Assembly (NCBI RefSeq): GCF_031954525.1 | Contig: NZ_CP134867.1 | Location: 1,488,001-1,552,000, forward strand | Length of the DNA: 64,000 nucleotides | Direction: 5' to 3' | DNA from: Dyella sp. BiH032 | Lineage (GTDB): Bacteria > Pseudomonadota > Gammaproteobacteria > Xanthomonadales > Rhodanobacteraceae | In this document: positions 16,504 through 25,713 of the stretch, piece by piece | How the letters are laid out: each line of letters begins with the position of its first letter | Numbering within the stretch: the stretch's first letter is position 1 | Position numbers and translations under genes: made by a program | The notes under the pieces: generated by a model | Seen by the model: only the letters and a program-made list of their open reading frames with translations | The model's database searches: none | Told to the model about the DNA's origin: nothing

Positions 16504-17376
16504 ATGGCCGTACAGCTTTCCCAAGACACCGCGACAAGCCCGGGCGGCCCGCTGCTCGGCAACCGCGAGTTTGAATTCCTGCGGGAGTTCGTCCTGAAGC
16601 ATTGCGGCATTGCGCTGAGCGAGCAGAAGCGCCAGCTGGTGCAGGGACGGCTGTTGCGGCGCCTGCGTGCGCTGGGCCTGAAGGAATTCGCCGGCTATTG
16701 CGAGCTGCTGCGCAACGATCCGGACAGCGAGCTGGGCGACCTGGCCAGCGCGATCAGCACCAACGTCACCTCGTTCTTCCGCGAATCGCACCACTACGAC
16801 CTGCTGGAGCAGACCCTGCTGCCGCAATGGCTGGCCGAGAAGCGCCGCAGCGGCGAGCGGCTGCGCATCTGGTCGGCCGGCTGTTCCACCGGCGAAGAGC
16901 CGTACGCGCTGGCGATGGTGCTGGCCGAGGCGCTCGAAAAGCACGGTGGCGGCGTGGACGCGAAGATCCTGGCGACCGACCTGTCGCCGCAGGCGCTGGC
17001 CGGCGCGCGCGAAGGCGTATATGCGGTGGACAAGCTGGGCGGCGTCAGTGCCGAACGTCGCCGGCGCTGGTTCCTGCGCGGCGAAGGCGCGTACGCGGGC
17101 CTGGCCTGCGTGCATCCGCGCCTGCGCGAGCTGGTCGCGATCCAGCCCCTGAACCTGCTGCACGACTGGCCGATGAGCGGACTGTTCGACGCCATCTTCT
17201 GCCGCAACGTCGTGATCTATTTCGACAAGCCGACCAAGGAGCGGTTGTTCCGGCGCTATGCCGCCCAATTGGTGCCCGAGGGCTATCTGTTCCTCGGCCA
17301 CTCCGAATCCATGCACGGCCTGAACGACGACTTCGCGCTGGTCGGCCGCACCGTCTACCGGAAGAAGCCCGTATGA
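16504..17376 (+). CDS. cheR: Chemoreceptor methyltransferase CheR
   Basis: Methylates glutamates of MCPs using S-adenosylmethionine. The 290 residues comprise the N-terminal all-helical CheR domain (about 20-75) and the SAM-binding catalytic domain: RIWSAGCSTGEEPYALAMVL (SAM-binding GCSTGEEPYS-like motif), ILATDLSPQAL, FDAIFCRNVVIYFDK, and GYLFLGHSES near the end. Length is usual. GGAG lies nine bases before the ATG. It overlaps cheD by four bases. The xWxxF tail on the neighbouring MCP is a likely docking site. Confidence 0.96.
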   Translation: MAVQLSQDTATSPGGPLLGNREFEFLREFVLKHCGIALSEQKRQLVQGRLLRRLRALGLKEFAGYCELLRNDPDSELGDLASAISTNVTSFFRESHHYDLLEQTLLPQWLAEKRRSGERLRIWSAGCSTGEEPYALAMVLAEALEKHGGGVDAKILATDLSPQALAGAREGVYAVDKLGGVSAERRRRWFLRGEGAYAGLACVHPRLRELVAIQPLNLLHDWPMSGLFDAIFCRNVVIYFDKPTKERLFRRYAAQLVPEGYLFLGHSESMHGLNDDFALVGRTVYRKKPV

Positions 17377-18026
17377 ATGCCCCCGTGCAACCCGCATCCG
17401 CGCGACCGTCGGCCGCCGACGAGGTCCTGCCCGGTTTCGAGCACGTACGGCGTTACTGGGACCCGGCCCAGGGCAGCATGACCGCCAAGGTGCTGCCGGG
17501 CGAGTACTACGTGAGCCGCCAGGAAGAGCTGATCGCCACCGTGCTCGGTTCCTGCGTGTCCGCCTGCGTGCGCGACCGGCGCCGCGGCATCGGCGGCATG
17601 AACCATTTCATGCTGCCCGAGCCGATGGGCGAGCGCGACGCGTGGTCGTCCACCGTGGGCCGCGCCGCGCGCTACGGCAACGATGCGATGGAGCAGCTGA
17701 TCAACGCAATCCTCAAGGCCGGCGGCCGGCGCGAAGACCTGGAAGTGAAGATCTTCGGCGGCGGCCGCGTGCTGGCCCAGATGACCGATATCGGCGAACG
17801 GAACATCGCCTTCGTGCGCCGCTACCTGGCCGCCGAGGGCCTGGCCCTGATCGCGGAGGACGTCGGCGACGTCTACCCGCGCCAGGTGCAGTTCTTCCCG
17901 TGCAGCGGCAAGGCTCGCGTGCGCCAGCTGCGCGGCCACCACGCCACGGTACTGGTGGACGGCGAGCGGAATTACCTCAAGCGTTTGGCCAACGATCCGA
18001 TAAAGGGAGAGGTGGAGCTGTTTTGA
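17373..18026 (+). CDS. cheD: Chemoreceptor glutamine deamidase CheD
   Basis: CheD deamidates specific receptor glutamines so that they can be methylated. The 217-residue protein has the signature segments EELIATVLGSCVSACVRD (catalytic Cys in GSC), GGMNHFMLPE (catalytic His) and LEVKIFGGGRVL. It ends GEVELF, a tail also found (as GEIELF) on the MCP-like protein encoded at 19311. ATG 17373 overlaps the cheR stop. A sigma-28-like sequence lies within its last codons. Confidence 0.95.
   Translation: MNAPVQPASARPSAADEVLPGFEHVRRYWDPAQGSMTAKVLPGEYYVSRQEELIATVLGSCVSACVRDRRRGIGGMNHFMLPEPMGERDAWSSTVGRAARYGNDAMEQLINAILKAGGRREDLEVKIFGGGRVLAQMTDIGERNIAFVRRYLAAEGLALIAEDVGDVYPRQVQFFPCSGKARVRQLRGHHATVLVDGERNYLKRLANDPIKGEVELF
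17977..18003 (+). promoter_or_regulatory. Possible sigma-28 promoter inside the end of cheD
   Basis: TCAAGCGT, 11 bases, then TCCGATAA. The -35 half shares TCAAG with the 13913 site and the -10 differs from consensus at one base. It lies in the coding sequence of the last cheD codons, about 190 bases before cheB, where the otherwise tight operon has a 170-base gap. It could be coincidental. Confidence 0.45.
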
Positions 18027-18034
18027 AGGACCCA

Positions 18035-18151
18035 GGGATGAGCAGTGAGGACGTACGGCCGGCATCCGTCGCGCGAGCGCAGATCGACCGGAAACGGCCA
18101 GGAACAGGGGGCTCCGCGCGCGGCCCGGGCCGGCGTCCTCACTACTCATCC
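18035..18151. repeat. Inverted repeat between cheD and cheB
   Basis: GGGATGAGCAGTGAGGACG at 18035-18053 is complementary to CGTCCTCACTACTCATCCC at 18132-18150 with one mismatch. About 78 GC-rich bases lie between the arms. It fills most of the cheD-cheB gap. There is no T-tract, so it is not a standard terminator. An untranslated structured leader of cheB or a small dispersed repeat are both possible. Confidence 0.75.
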
Positions 18152-18196
18152 CCCCGTCCGCACCGCCCACCCACCGCGCAACGAAGAGAAGCCTGA

Positions 18197-19297
18197 ATGT
18201 CCCGAGTCCGTGTCCTGGTGATCGACGATTCCGCCCTGGTGCGGAAGCTGCTGACGACCATGCTGTCCTGCGATCCGATGATCGAGGTGGTGGGGACGGC
18301 GGCGGACCCGCTGATTGCGCGCGAAAAGATCAAGCAGCTGGAGCCGGACGTGCTCACGCTCGACGTGGAGATGCCGCGCATGGACGGCCTCACCTTCCTC
18401 GAGAATCTGATGCGCCTGCGGCCGATGCCGGTGGTGATGGTGTCCTCGCTGACCCAGCAGGGCGCGGAAGTGACCCTGCGCGCGCTGGAACTGGGCGCGG
18501 TGGACTTCTTCACCAAGCCCAGCAGCGACCTGGCCAGCACCTTCGCCGAGGGCGCGCAGGACATCTGCGCCAAGGTGAAGCTGGCCGCGCTGGCGCGCCC
18601 GCGCGTGCGCACCGCGGTGCGCAAGCTGGAAGTGGCGCCGCGGTTGAGCGCCGACGCGGTACTGCCGCGCGCGCAGACGCCGGATTCGCGCGGCGGCAGC
18701 CCGATCATCGCCATCGGCGCTTCCACCGGCGGCACCGAGGCGATTCGCGTGGTGCTGGAATCCATGCCGCCGGACGCGCCGCCGATCGTGATCACCCAGC
18801 ACATCCCGGCCGCCTTCAGCGGCCCCTTCGCCGCGCGCATGGACAACTGCTCCGCGATGCGTGTGTGCGAGGCCCGCGACGGCCAGCCGATCCAGCCGGG
18901 CCATGCCTACATCGCGCCGGGCAGCCAGCACCTGCTGGTGATGTGGGACGGCGCCCGGCACGTGTGCCGCCTGCACGACGGCCCGCCGGTGAACCGCCAC
19001 AAGCCCAGCGTGGACGTGCTGTTCCGCTCGATGGCCGCCACCGTGGGCCGCACCACCATCGCCGCGCTGCTCACCGGCATGGGCGACGACGGCGCCCGCG
19101 GCCTGCTCGAACTGAAGGAAGCCGGCGCCGCCACCGTGGTGCAGGACGAAGGCAGCTCGGTGGTGTGGGGCATGCCCGGCGCTGCCTGGAAGCTCGGCGC
19201 GGCCAGCGAGATGCTGCCGCTGGAACACATCGCCGCGCGCCTGCTGGAGCTGGCGCGCCAACCTCTCGTCGGCGCCGCGCGCGCCGCCATCCGCTGA
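18197..19297 (+). CDS. cheB: Chemotaxis methylesterase/response regulator CheB
   Basis: Removes methyl groups from (or deamidates) MCPs when phosphorylated by CheA. The 366 residues comprise a receiver domain with phosphoacceptor D56 ([11 protein letters not shown]) and a C-terminal methylesterase. The catalytic residues are visible as GASTGGTEA (Ser176), TQHIPAAF (His) and GMGDDGARG (Asp). A linker of about 30 residues separates the domains. It precedes the MCP-like gene by 13 bases. The 170-base gap upstream suggests separate or additional promoter control. Confidence 0.96.
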   Translation: MSRVRVLVIDDSALVRKLLTTMLSCDPMIEVVGTAADPLIAREKIKQLEPDVLTLDVEMPRMDGLTFLENLMRLRPMPVVMVSSLTQQGAEVTLRALELGAVDFFTKPSSDLASTFAEGAQDICAKVKLAALARPRVRTAVRKLEVAPRLSADAVLPRAQTPDSRGGSPIIAIGASTGGTEAIRVVLESMPPDAPPIVITQHIPAAFSGPFAARMDNCSAMRVCEARDGQPIQPGHAYIAPGSQHLLVMWDGARHVCRLHDGPPVNRHKPSVDVLFRSMAATVGRTTIAALLTGMGDDGARGLLELKEAGAATVVQDEGSSVVWGMPGAAWKLGAASEMLPLEHIAARLLELARQPLVGAARAAIR

Positions 19298-19310
19298 ACT
19301 GGACGCTGTC

Positions 19311-20492
<1,182 letters not shown>

Positions 20493-20520
20493 ACGCCGGC
20501 GCCGCCCAAGGAAAAAGCCC

Positions 20521-20823
20521 ATGAGCCTGACCATCCATCACGACAACGAACAAGATTGCCTGACCCTGCTGCTGGGCGAACGCTTCGACTTCACCGTCCA
20601 CCGCGACTTTCACGATGCCTGCCTGAGCGGCCGCCCGGCGCGCAGCTATGTGATCGACCTGGGCGAAGTGAACAGCATGGACAGCTCCGCGCTGGGCATG
20701 CTGCTGCTGCTGCGTGAGCATGCAGGCGGCGAACGCTCGGAAATCCGCATCGTGAATGCGGGCAGCGAATTGCGCGGCACGCTGCGCGTGGCGGGTTTCG
20801 ACCGGCTGTTCGTGCTGCACTGA
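20521..20823 (+). CDS. STAS-domain protein (second copy)
   Basis: The 100-residue STAS domain has SLTIHHDNEQDCLTLLLGER, then SYVIDLGEVNSMDSSALGMLLLL (the DSSALG segment carries the serine that anti-sigma kinases phosphorylate in SpoIIAA), then GTLRVAGFDRLFVLH. ATG 20521 is chosen. It is the last gene of the cluster before a strong terminator. No anti-sigma kinase (RsbW/SpoIIAB type) is visible in the window, so the partner may be encoded elsewhere or be a chemotaxis kinase. Confidence 0.85.
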   Translation: MSLTIHHDNEQDCLTLLLGERFDFTVHRDFHDACLSGRPARSYVIDLGEVNSMDSSALGMLLLLREHAGGERSEIRIVNAGSELRGTLRVAGFDRLFVLH

Positions 20824-20867
20824 GCGAAGCGCGGAACGGCGGGACGCCGGTGTTCCCGGCATGACGG

Positions 20868-20893
20868 GGCGGCTCGCGAGAGCCGCCTTTTTT
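20868..20893 (+). terminator. Rho-independent terminator of the chemotaxis cluster
   Basis: GGCGGCTC, loop GCGA, GAGCCGCC followed by TTTTTT. It lies 45 bases after the second STAS gene. Confidence 0.9.
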
Positions 20894-20939
20894 CGTCGCG
20901 GCGATGCGGCAGCCGTTGTCGCGGATCTTCTTTCCACGC

Positions 20940-20962
20940 AAAAAAAGGCCCCTTGCGGGGCC
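20940..20962 (-). terminator. Rho-independent terminator for the minus-strand exported-protein gene
   Basis: On the minus strand GGCCCC, loop GCAA, GGGGCC followed by TTTTTTT. It lies 32 bases beyond the stop at 20995. Confidence 0.88.
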
Positions 20963-20994
20963 GAAGAAAAACAGTGTTTCGGTACGTGGAACGC

Positions 20995-21354
20995 TTACCA
21001 GGTCTTCACTTCGGAGACGCTGACCGTGTAGTCCTGCATGTCGGACTCATAGCGGAACAGGCGGCCGAGGTCGAAGCTGACCGACTGGCCCGGGCCGATG
21101 TTGGCGGTACCGGCCGGCCAGCCCTGCTTGCTCTGCAGCACCTTGCCGCCGGCGTCCTTCGCCTCGATGCGGATCTGGGCCGCGGCGGGCGAGGCGCAGT
21201 GGTTGGTGAGCTGGCCGGCGAGGCTCAGGCGCATGCCGGTGCCGGAGCCGGTGGACTTCATCTTGAAGTCGGAGATGGCGAAATCGGTGGCGGAGCAGGC
21301 CGCATGCGAAGCGACCGGGGCCAATAGGAGCGCGGCGACGAGGAGGGTTTTCAT
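20995..21354 (-). CDS. Small exported protein of unknown function
   Basis: 119 residues starting MKTLLVAALLLAPVASHAAC, a clear Sec signal peptide cleaved after SHA. The mature part of about 100 residues has two cysteines (ACSAT and NHCAS) that could form a disulphide. It is predicted as beta-strands with the pattern seen in small Ig-like periplasmic domains (SLAGQLTNHC, QIRIEAKDAGGKVL, YTVSVSEVKTW). The resemblance to FxLYD-type domains is only an impression. ATG 21354 is chosen for the signal peptide. It is monocistronic with its own terminator. Confidence 0.75.
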   Translation of the reverse strand: MKTLLVAALLLAPVASHAACSATDFAISDFKMKSTGSGTGMRLSLAGQLTNHCASPAAAQIRIEAKDAGGKVLQSKQGWPAGTANIGPGQSVSFDLGRLFRYESDMQDYTVSVSEVKTW

Positions 21355-21513
21355 GGGCGTATATCCGATCGATGGGAAATCGTTGTTGAGGAACGACGTC
21401 CTAGAAATCGGCAAGGCCGGCGGGAACTTTAGCCATGGGGGTCCCTGCTCCCGGCGGAAAGAAGGAGACTCCCCATGACGATGGCTTTCAGGCCGCCCAA
21501 AGGGCGGCGGGAA

Positions 21514-22083
21514 TCAGGCGCTTATGCGGCCGTGCTCGATGAACCACAGCCCCGCGAACAGCTTGGGGTCCACCGAGTAACCCTCGGCCGCGCGGGCGAA
21601 CAGCCAGGCGCCGGCTTCGCGGCGCGGCACTTCGTGGACCACGATGTTCTCGCTCTCGTCGCCGCCGCCCGGGCCGACCTTCTCCAGGTCCCAGGCGCGC
21701 ACGAAGGCGATCATTTCGGTACTCATGCCGGAAGAGGACGGGCCTTCGTGCACGAACTCCACCCGCTGGCAGCGGTAGCCGGTCTCTTCCTCCAGCTCGC
21801 GCTGCGCCGCCAGCAGGGCGCTCTCGTCGTGGTGGCCGGCTTCGTCGCCGACCAGGCCGGCGGGCATCTCGATGGTGTTGCGCAGGATCGACACGCGGTA
21901 CTGCTCGACGAACAGCACCTTGTCCTCGGGCGTCACCGCCAGGATGATCACCGCGCCGCCGGGGTTGTTGCGCTCGGCGTACTCCCAGCGGCCGCGCTTG
22001 CGCAGGCTCAGCCAGCGGCCTTCGTGGAGGGTCTCGACCGGTGCGGTGGCGTCGTGGGGAATGCGTTGGGCGGGCGCGTTCAT
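21514..22083 (-). CDS. Nudix hydrolase, probably ADP-ribose pyrophosphatase type
   Basis: Nudix enzymes hydrolyse nucleoside diphosphates linked to another moiety. The 189-residue protein carries the Nudix box as GLVGDEAGHHDESALLAAQRELEEETGY (shown split here: G at the start, RELEEETG at the end). The box is preceded by IEMPAG, as in ADP-sugar pyrophosphatases. The substrate is an inference from that family. It has its own short hairpin downstream (CCGCCC/GGGCGG at 21491) without a good T-tract. EamA transporter and AraC regulator genes lie upstream on the same strand. Confidence 0.88.
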   Translation of the reverse strand: MNAPAQRIPHDATAPVETLHEGRWLSLRKRGRWEYAERNNPGGAVIILAVTPEDKVLFVEQYRVSILRNTIEMPAGLVGDEAGHHDESALLAAQRELEEETGYRCQRVEFVHEGPSSSGMSTEMIAFVRAWDLEKVGPGGGDESENIVVHEVPRREAGAWLFARAAEGYSVDPKLFAGLWFIEHGRISA

Positions 22084-22155
22084 GGAGGGCCATGGGCAGG
22101 AGGGAAGCCGGCATGGTGCCGCGCGGCCATGACCGCTACAACCGCTTCGGCGCGA

Positions 22156-23139
22156 TCACTGCACCCGCTCTGCCTCCAGTTCCACCGGCACCGGCTTGAT
22201 CCGCGTGGCCCAGGCCACGCCGGCCACCAGCAGGGCGATACCGAGCAGGGTCTGCGGGCCGGGGAACTGCCTGCGCAGGAAGAAGGCGTAGCTGAGCGCG
22301 GCGAGCGTTTCGAACACGATCAGCTGGCCGGCCAGCGCGGTGGGCAGGCGCTGGCTGGCTTCGTTCCAGCACAGCGTGCCAAACCAGGAGGCGAACAGGC
22401 CGATGGCTGCCATGAGCGCGATGAAGACAGCGGGCCGCGGACCCAAGGGCATGGGAAAACCGCTGCCGCCGGCAGCCATCGCCAGCCACAGCACCGCATA
22501 GCCGGCCAGCGCCAGCGGCAGCGTGGCCACGCCCTGGGCGGTGGCCCAGGTACGCGGGCTGCGGCCGGGGTGATGGCGCAGCCAGTCGGCGTTGCGCAAG
22601 GGATACCAGGTCCAGCACGCCACGGCGCCGAAGGCGAGCAGGGCCCCTGTGGCGTAGCGGCCCAGGTCGGCGCCGGCGTCTGCGCGCAGCGCGGCCAGTT
22701 CGGCCTGGTTGACGCAGGCGATGCCGGCGGCGATCAACGCCAGCGAAGGGGCCAGCCGCGGCCACGGCAGGCGGCCGTCGCGGCGTGCGTTGCGCAGGTT
22801 CGCGCTGATCGCGATCACCACCGGCAGCGTGCCGATGATCATGGTCGGCAGCGGCCCGCCCGCGCGCTGGATGGCGCTGGCCAGGCACAGGTAGTAGAGC
22901 AGGTTGCCGATCGCGGCGAGCTTGAGCGCTTCCACCCAGTCGGCGCGGCTGAGCTGGCGCAGCGCGGCGCGGTCCAGCCAGGCGAGCGGCAGCGCGATCA
23001 GGCCGAAGGCGAGGTAGCGGCCGACCGATTGCAGCGCGGCCGGGTATTCGGGCACCAGCAGCGGGCCGACGAAGACCAGGCCCCAGAGCAGGCCGGCGAT
23101 CAAGGCGTAGAGCGTTCCCATCCACATGCCGCGCAGCAT
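22156..23139 (-). CDS. EamA/DMT-family membrane transporter
   Basis: The 327 residues contain about ten hydrophobic segments in the two-repeat EamA (drug/metabolite transporter) pattern: YALIAGLLWGLVFVGPLL at the N-terminus, TMIIGTLPVVIAISANL in the middle, SYAFFLRRQFPGPQTLLGIALLVAGVAWA at the C-terminus (quoted in part). The substrate cannot be told. ATG 23139 is used, and internal ATGs at 23127 and 23121 are possible. It may be controlled by the AraC-type regulator encoded 36 bases upstream on the same strand. Confidence 0.85.
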   Translation of the reverse strand: MLRGMWMGTLYALIAGLLWGLVFVGPLLVPEYPAALQSVGRYLAFGLIALPLAWLDRAALRQLSRADWVEALKLAAIGNLLYYLCLASAIQRAGGPLPTMIIGTLPVVIAISANLRNARRDGRLPWPRLAPSLALIAAGIACVNQAELAALRADAGADLGRYATGALLAFGAVACWTWYPLRNADWLRHHPGRSPRTWATAQGVATLPLALAGYAVLWLAMAAGGSGFPMPLGPRPAVFIALMAAIGLFASWFGTLCWNEASQRLPTALAGQLIVFETLAALSYAFFLRRQFPGPQTLLGIALLVAGVAWATRIKPVPVELEAERVQ

Positions 23140-23175
23140 GGGGGCCGCGCGGGCGAGCCGTCTTGTACGAGATTG

Positions 23176-24000
23176 CTATCGCTGCAGCTGGCGCTGGTAG
23201 CGGGCGGGCGTGACGCCGTAGCGGCGCGCGAAGGCACGCGTGAGATGGGCCTGGTCCGCCAGTCCAGTGGCCGCCGCGACCTGCGCCGGTGCCTCGCCGG
23301 CGGTGAGCCGGCGCTTGGCTTCCGACAGGCGGAAGGCCATCAGCATCTGCTGCGGCGTGGCGTGGTGGCGGGCCTGGAACTGGCGCAGGAAGTGGAAAGG
23401 GCTGAGGCCGGCGACGGCGGCCAGCTCGTCCAGCGTGACGCGCTCGGCGAGGTGCGCGCGCAAATAGTCGATGACGCCGGCGAAGCGCGACGCGGCTTCG
23501 GGGCGCGCCCTGCGCGGGATGCGCGCGTGGTGGCGGAAGGCGTCCATCAACTGCAGCAGCAGGCTGTCGAAAGCCAGCGGCTCACGCGCAGCCCATAGCG
23601 CGTCGAGCAACGCGGTGACACGCCGCGCGCCGGTCGCGTCCTCGCTCACGACATCTCCGAACCACCAACCGCGTTCGCCGGTGACCTCGTCCACGACGGA
23701 CGGCTCGATGTACACCATGCGGTACAGCCATCCGCCTTCGGTTTCTGCACGGCCGGTGTGCAGCTCGTCCGGATTCATCGTCACCAGGGAATCGGGCGGC
23801 GCGAGATGGTCGGCGCCGCGATAGCGAAAGCGCTCCACCCCGGCCTCGATCGCGCCCAGGCCGAAACCGTCGTGCACGTGCGGCTCGAAGGCATGGCGCA
23901 CGATGTGCGCGCGGTACAGCTCGATACCCGCTCGGTGCGCAGGCAGGCGGAACTCCGCCTGGTCGGTCGGGTGGTTGAACTGGTGGGGGACGCCTTGCAT
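23176..24000 (-). CDS. AraC-family transcriptional regulator
   Basis: The 274-residue protein has an N-terminal cupin-like AraC sensor domain (HAFEPHVHDGFGLGAIEAG, with the HxHD-type pattern). A C-terminal pair of helix-turn-helix motifs follows: TLDELAAVAGLSPFHFLRQF and PAQVAAATGLADQAHLTRAF. ATG 24000 is chosen, and the frame extends further upstream into a repeat region without a start signal. Next to an EamA transporter gene, such regulators commonly control export or amino-acid responses. The effector is unknown. Confidence 0.9.
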   Translation of the reverse strand: MQGVPHQFNHPTDQAEFRLPAHRAGIELYRAHIVRHAFEPHVHDGFGLGAIEAGVERFRYRGADHLAPPDSLVTMNPDELHTGRAETEGGWLYRMVYIEPSVVDEVTGERGWWFGDVVSEDATGARRVTALLDALWAAREPLAFDSLLLQLMDAFRHHARIPRRARPEAASRFAGVIDYLRAHLAERVTLDELAAVAGLSPFHFLRQFQARHHATPQQMLMAFRLSEAKRRLTAGEAPAQVAAATGLADQAHLTRAFARRYGVTPARYQRQLQR

Positions 24001-24425
24001 GGGGGGGATGATGGCATGGTTTGGCGTGTTGCTCGGGGGAGCGTAGGTGGAGCGAGATAGAAGCTGCTTTGGACGGCCATGGTCGCGCTTGGTAGGGCGG
24101 TTGTAGCCACGTTTTCGCGAGCACCCGCCCCTCATCCCGCCTTCTCCCCGGAGGGGAGAAGGAGAAGTGCAGTACCGCGGCAAGCAGCCAACGACCCAAC
24201 AAGAGCGAGCGAAGCGACGCTCCGTAACGCTCTTGATCTCCCGGGTTCCCTTCGCGGCGGTGAGGGCTGGACGATCAGGCCGCCAAAGGCGGGCGGGGAC
24301 AGGACGTCCCCGCCTTTTCGATTCGGGCATGGATGCCCTGTCGAAAAGCCCGGCCAGCCCTCAACGCACCCGGAGCAGCGAAGGCTGCGGAGGGCGCCGC
24401 GCAGGGGGCCCTCTCTTTTTGGTTA
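24001..24425. other. Gene-free region with dispersed repeats up to the IS30 element
   Basis: No gene is supported. Bases 24001-24100 are strikingly G/T-rich. A 66-base repeat follows at 24104-24169, then a hairpin-rich stretch: an imperfect GAGCG/CGCTC inverted repeat near 24201-24235 and GGCGGGGACAGGACGTCCCCGCC around 24293-24315. From 24377 the sequence GCGCAGGGGGCCCTCTCTTTTTGG leads into the TTA target duplication. With the IS removed it reads straight into the hairpin at 25544. Confidence 0.7.
24104..24169 (+). repeat. 66-base dispersed repeat (copy 2)
   Basis: Direct copy of 13407-13472 with two mismatches, the last 49 bases identical, over 10 kb away. It carries the CTTCTCCCC/GGGGAGAAG hairpin. 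Confidence 0.9.
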
Positions 24426-25543
24426 GGCGGTGTCAATCTAGAAGTGCATCATCGATGGCCTGAGCGAGGTCATCGTGCCCCATGGCACGCATGAACATCT
24501 CCGCCGGACAGTGGTAGCCCAAGGTGGCTCGGGGCCGAAGGTTCATCTCCTGAGCGATGGCATCCAGCGCTCGCTGGCTATGCACGGACAGATCGGTGCC
24601 TTTAGGGAGGTACTGCCGCAGCAGGCCGTTGGTGTTTTCGCAGATGCCCCGCTGCCAGGGGCTGCGCGGATCGGCGAAATAAATGCTCAAGCCGGTACGT
24701 TCGGACAAGGTCTTGTACAGCGCCATTTCCTTGCCCTGGTCATAGGTCAGTGTCTGGCGAAGCTCCGGCGGCACGCCCTGGAAGGCGCGACTGAAGCCCT
24801 CCAGCGCCTCCTGGGCCGAACACCCCTTCATCTTGACCAGCTTCAGGAACAAAGTGCGTCGATCCACCAGCACCCCCACCGACGATCGGTTACGCGCCCC
24901 CTTGAGGAAGTCGCCTTCCCAATGGCCTGGTAACAGGCGCTCGTTGGCCTCCGGCGGGCGGTCATGAATACTCGGCAGATCCTGCATGCGGCCGCGCCGG
25001 TTCGCCCCTTGGCCACGCGGACGGCGTGCGCACTTGTGTTGGCGCAGCAAGGCCACCAGCTCACGCCGCAGTTCGCCACGCGGCATGGCATAAATCGCGG
25101 TGTAGATCGTCTCATGGGACACGTGTTTGGCCGGCTCGTCAGGATGCTGCCGGCGCAGTGTGCGGCTCACTTCTTGCGGTGACCAGCGGCGCGCTAACAG
25201 CTGGCGCACCAGGGGCCACAAGACCCCATCACGATGTAGCTTGCGCCGTCGGCGTGCCTTGCGCGCGAGCCGTCGAGCCCGCGCACCGGCACGGCGGGCG
25301 TCATAGCCAAGTGTCGGACGACCCATGCGCGGACGCTCCGCCGGTTCGCGGTGCCCATTACGCGCCAATTCCCGGGAAATCGTGCTAGCCGAACGGCCTA
25401 GCAGCCGTGCCAGCTGCCGAGCGCTCTCGCCGCGTGCCTTGCCCACCATGATCGCGCCCCGTTCTTCGGCGCTCAGATGGCTGTAATGCTGTCCCATGCA
25501 TCACCGTGTCGTGGGGGTGGTGCACTTGATGTTAGAGACCGCC
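24426..25543 (-). mobile_element. Complete IS30-family insertion sequence
   Basis: 1118 bases with one intact transposase gene. The ends are imperfect terminal inverted repeats: GGCGGTGTCAATCTAGAAG on the left against GGCGGTCTCTAACATCAAG read from the right, both followed by TGCA. The flanking triplets TTA at 24423-24425 and TTA at 25544-25546 are a 3-bp target duplication, in the 2-3 bp range typical of IS30. The target is a dispersed hairpin repeat, reconstructed by joining the flanks. Confidence 0.93.
24433..25497 (-). CDS. IS30-family transposase
   Basis: The 354-residue protein has an N-terminal helix-turn-helix (HYSHLSAEERGAIMV, then ARLLGRSASTISRELARNG) typical of IS30 transposases. 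The C-terminal integrase-type catalytic core contains the acidic residues: GHWEGDFLKG (first Asp), LTYDQGKEMA (second Asp), RSPWQRGICENTNGLLRQYLPKG (Glu, quoted in pieces as CENTNGLLR). No frameshift or internal stop is visible, so the element may be active. It occupies nearly the whole IS between the terminal repeats. Confidence 0.95.
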   Translation of the reverse strand: MGQHYSHLSAEERGAIMVGKARGESARQLARLLGRSASTISRELARNGHREPAERPRMGRPTLGYDARRAGARARRLARKARRRRKLHRDGVLWPLVRQLLARRWSPQEVSRTLRRQHPDEPAKHVSHETIYTAIYAMPRGELRRELVALLRQHKCARRPRGQGANRRGRMQDLPSIHDRPPEANERLLPGHWEGDFLKGARNRSSVGVLVDRRTLFLKLVKMKGCSAQEALEGFSRAFQGVPPELRQTLTYDQGKEMALYKTLSERTGLSIYFADPRSPWQRGICENTNGLLRQYLPKGTDLSVHSQRALDAIAQEMNLRPRATLGYHCPAEMFMRAMGHDDLAQAIDDALLD

Positions 25544-25577
25544 TTACTTTTTCTCTGGGCAAGCAGAGAAAAAGTAA
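25544..25577. repeat. Dispersed hairpin repeat interrupted by IS30
   Basis: TTACTTTTTCTCT, loop GGGCAAGC, AGAGAAAAAGTAA: a perfect 13-bp stem whose first three bases are the IS target duplication. It is followed by CTCGCTCTCCGGCAGGAGAGCG and CGCCCCGCGAGGGGCG hairpins up to about 25623. It is related to 13656-13691. Confidence 0.88.
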
Positions 25578-25672
25578 CTCGCTCTCCGGCAGGAGAGCGA
25601 AACCCTCGCCCCGCGAGGGGCGAGACACGACTGGCGACCACGTCGCGACAACCGAGCCATGTCGCTACTAGG

Positions 25673-25690
25673 TTCCGGCCTGCGCCGGAA
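25673..25690. repeat. Short GC hairpin of REP type
   Basis: TTCCGGC, loop CTGC, GCCGGAA followed by TGACGAGC. Similar sequences are common intergenic repeats in this bacterial group, by recollection. It lies 24 bases past the stop of the exonuclease gene and may aid its termination or transcript stability. Confidence 0.6.
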
Positions 25691-25713
25691 TGACGAGCAT
25701 GGAGATGGCTAGG

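Noticed and set aside
13794..16610. A 938-codon minus-strand open frame opposite cheW and the MCP gene
   Set aside because: His/Ala/Gly/Arg-rich translation typical of the antisense frame of GC-rich genes. The plus strand encodes clear CheW and MCP proteins.
21475..23598. A 707-codon plus-strand open frame
   Set aside because: It is the antisense shadow of the Nudix and EamA genes and has no recognisable domain.
24433..25497. Inactivated transposase
   Set aside because: The IS30 transposase frame is full length with all three acidic motif regions, matching ends and a target duplication.
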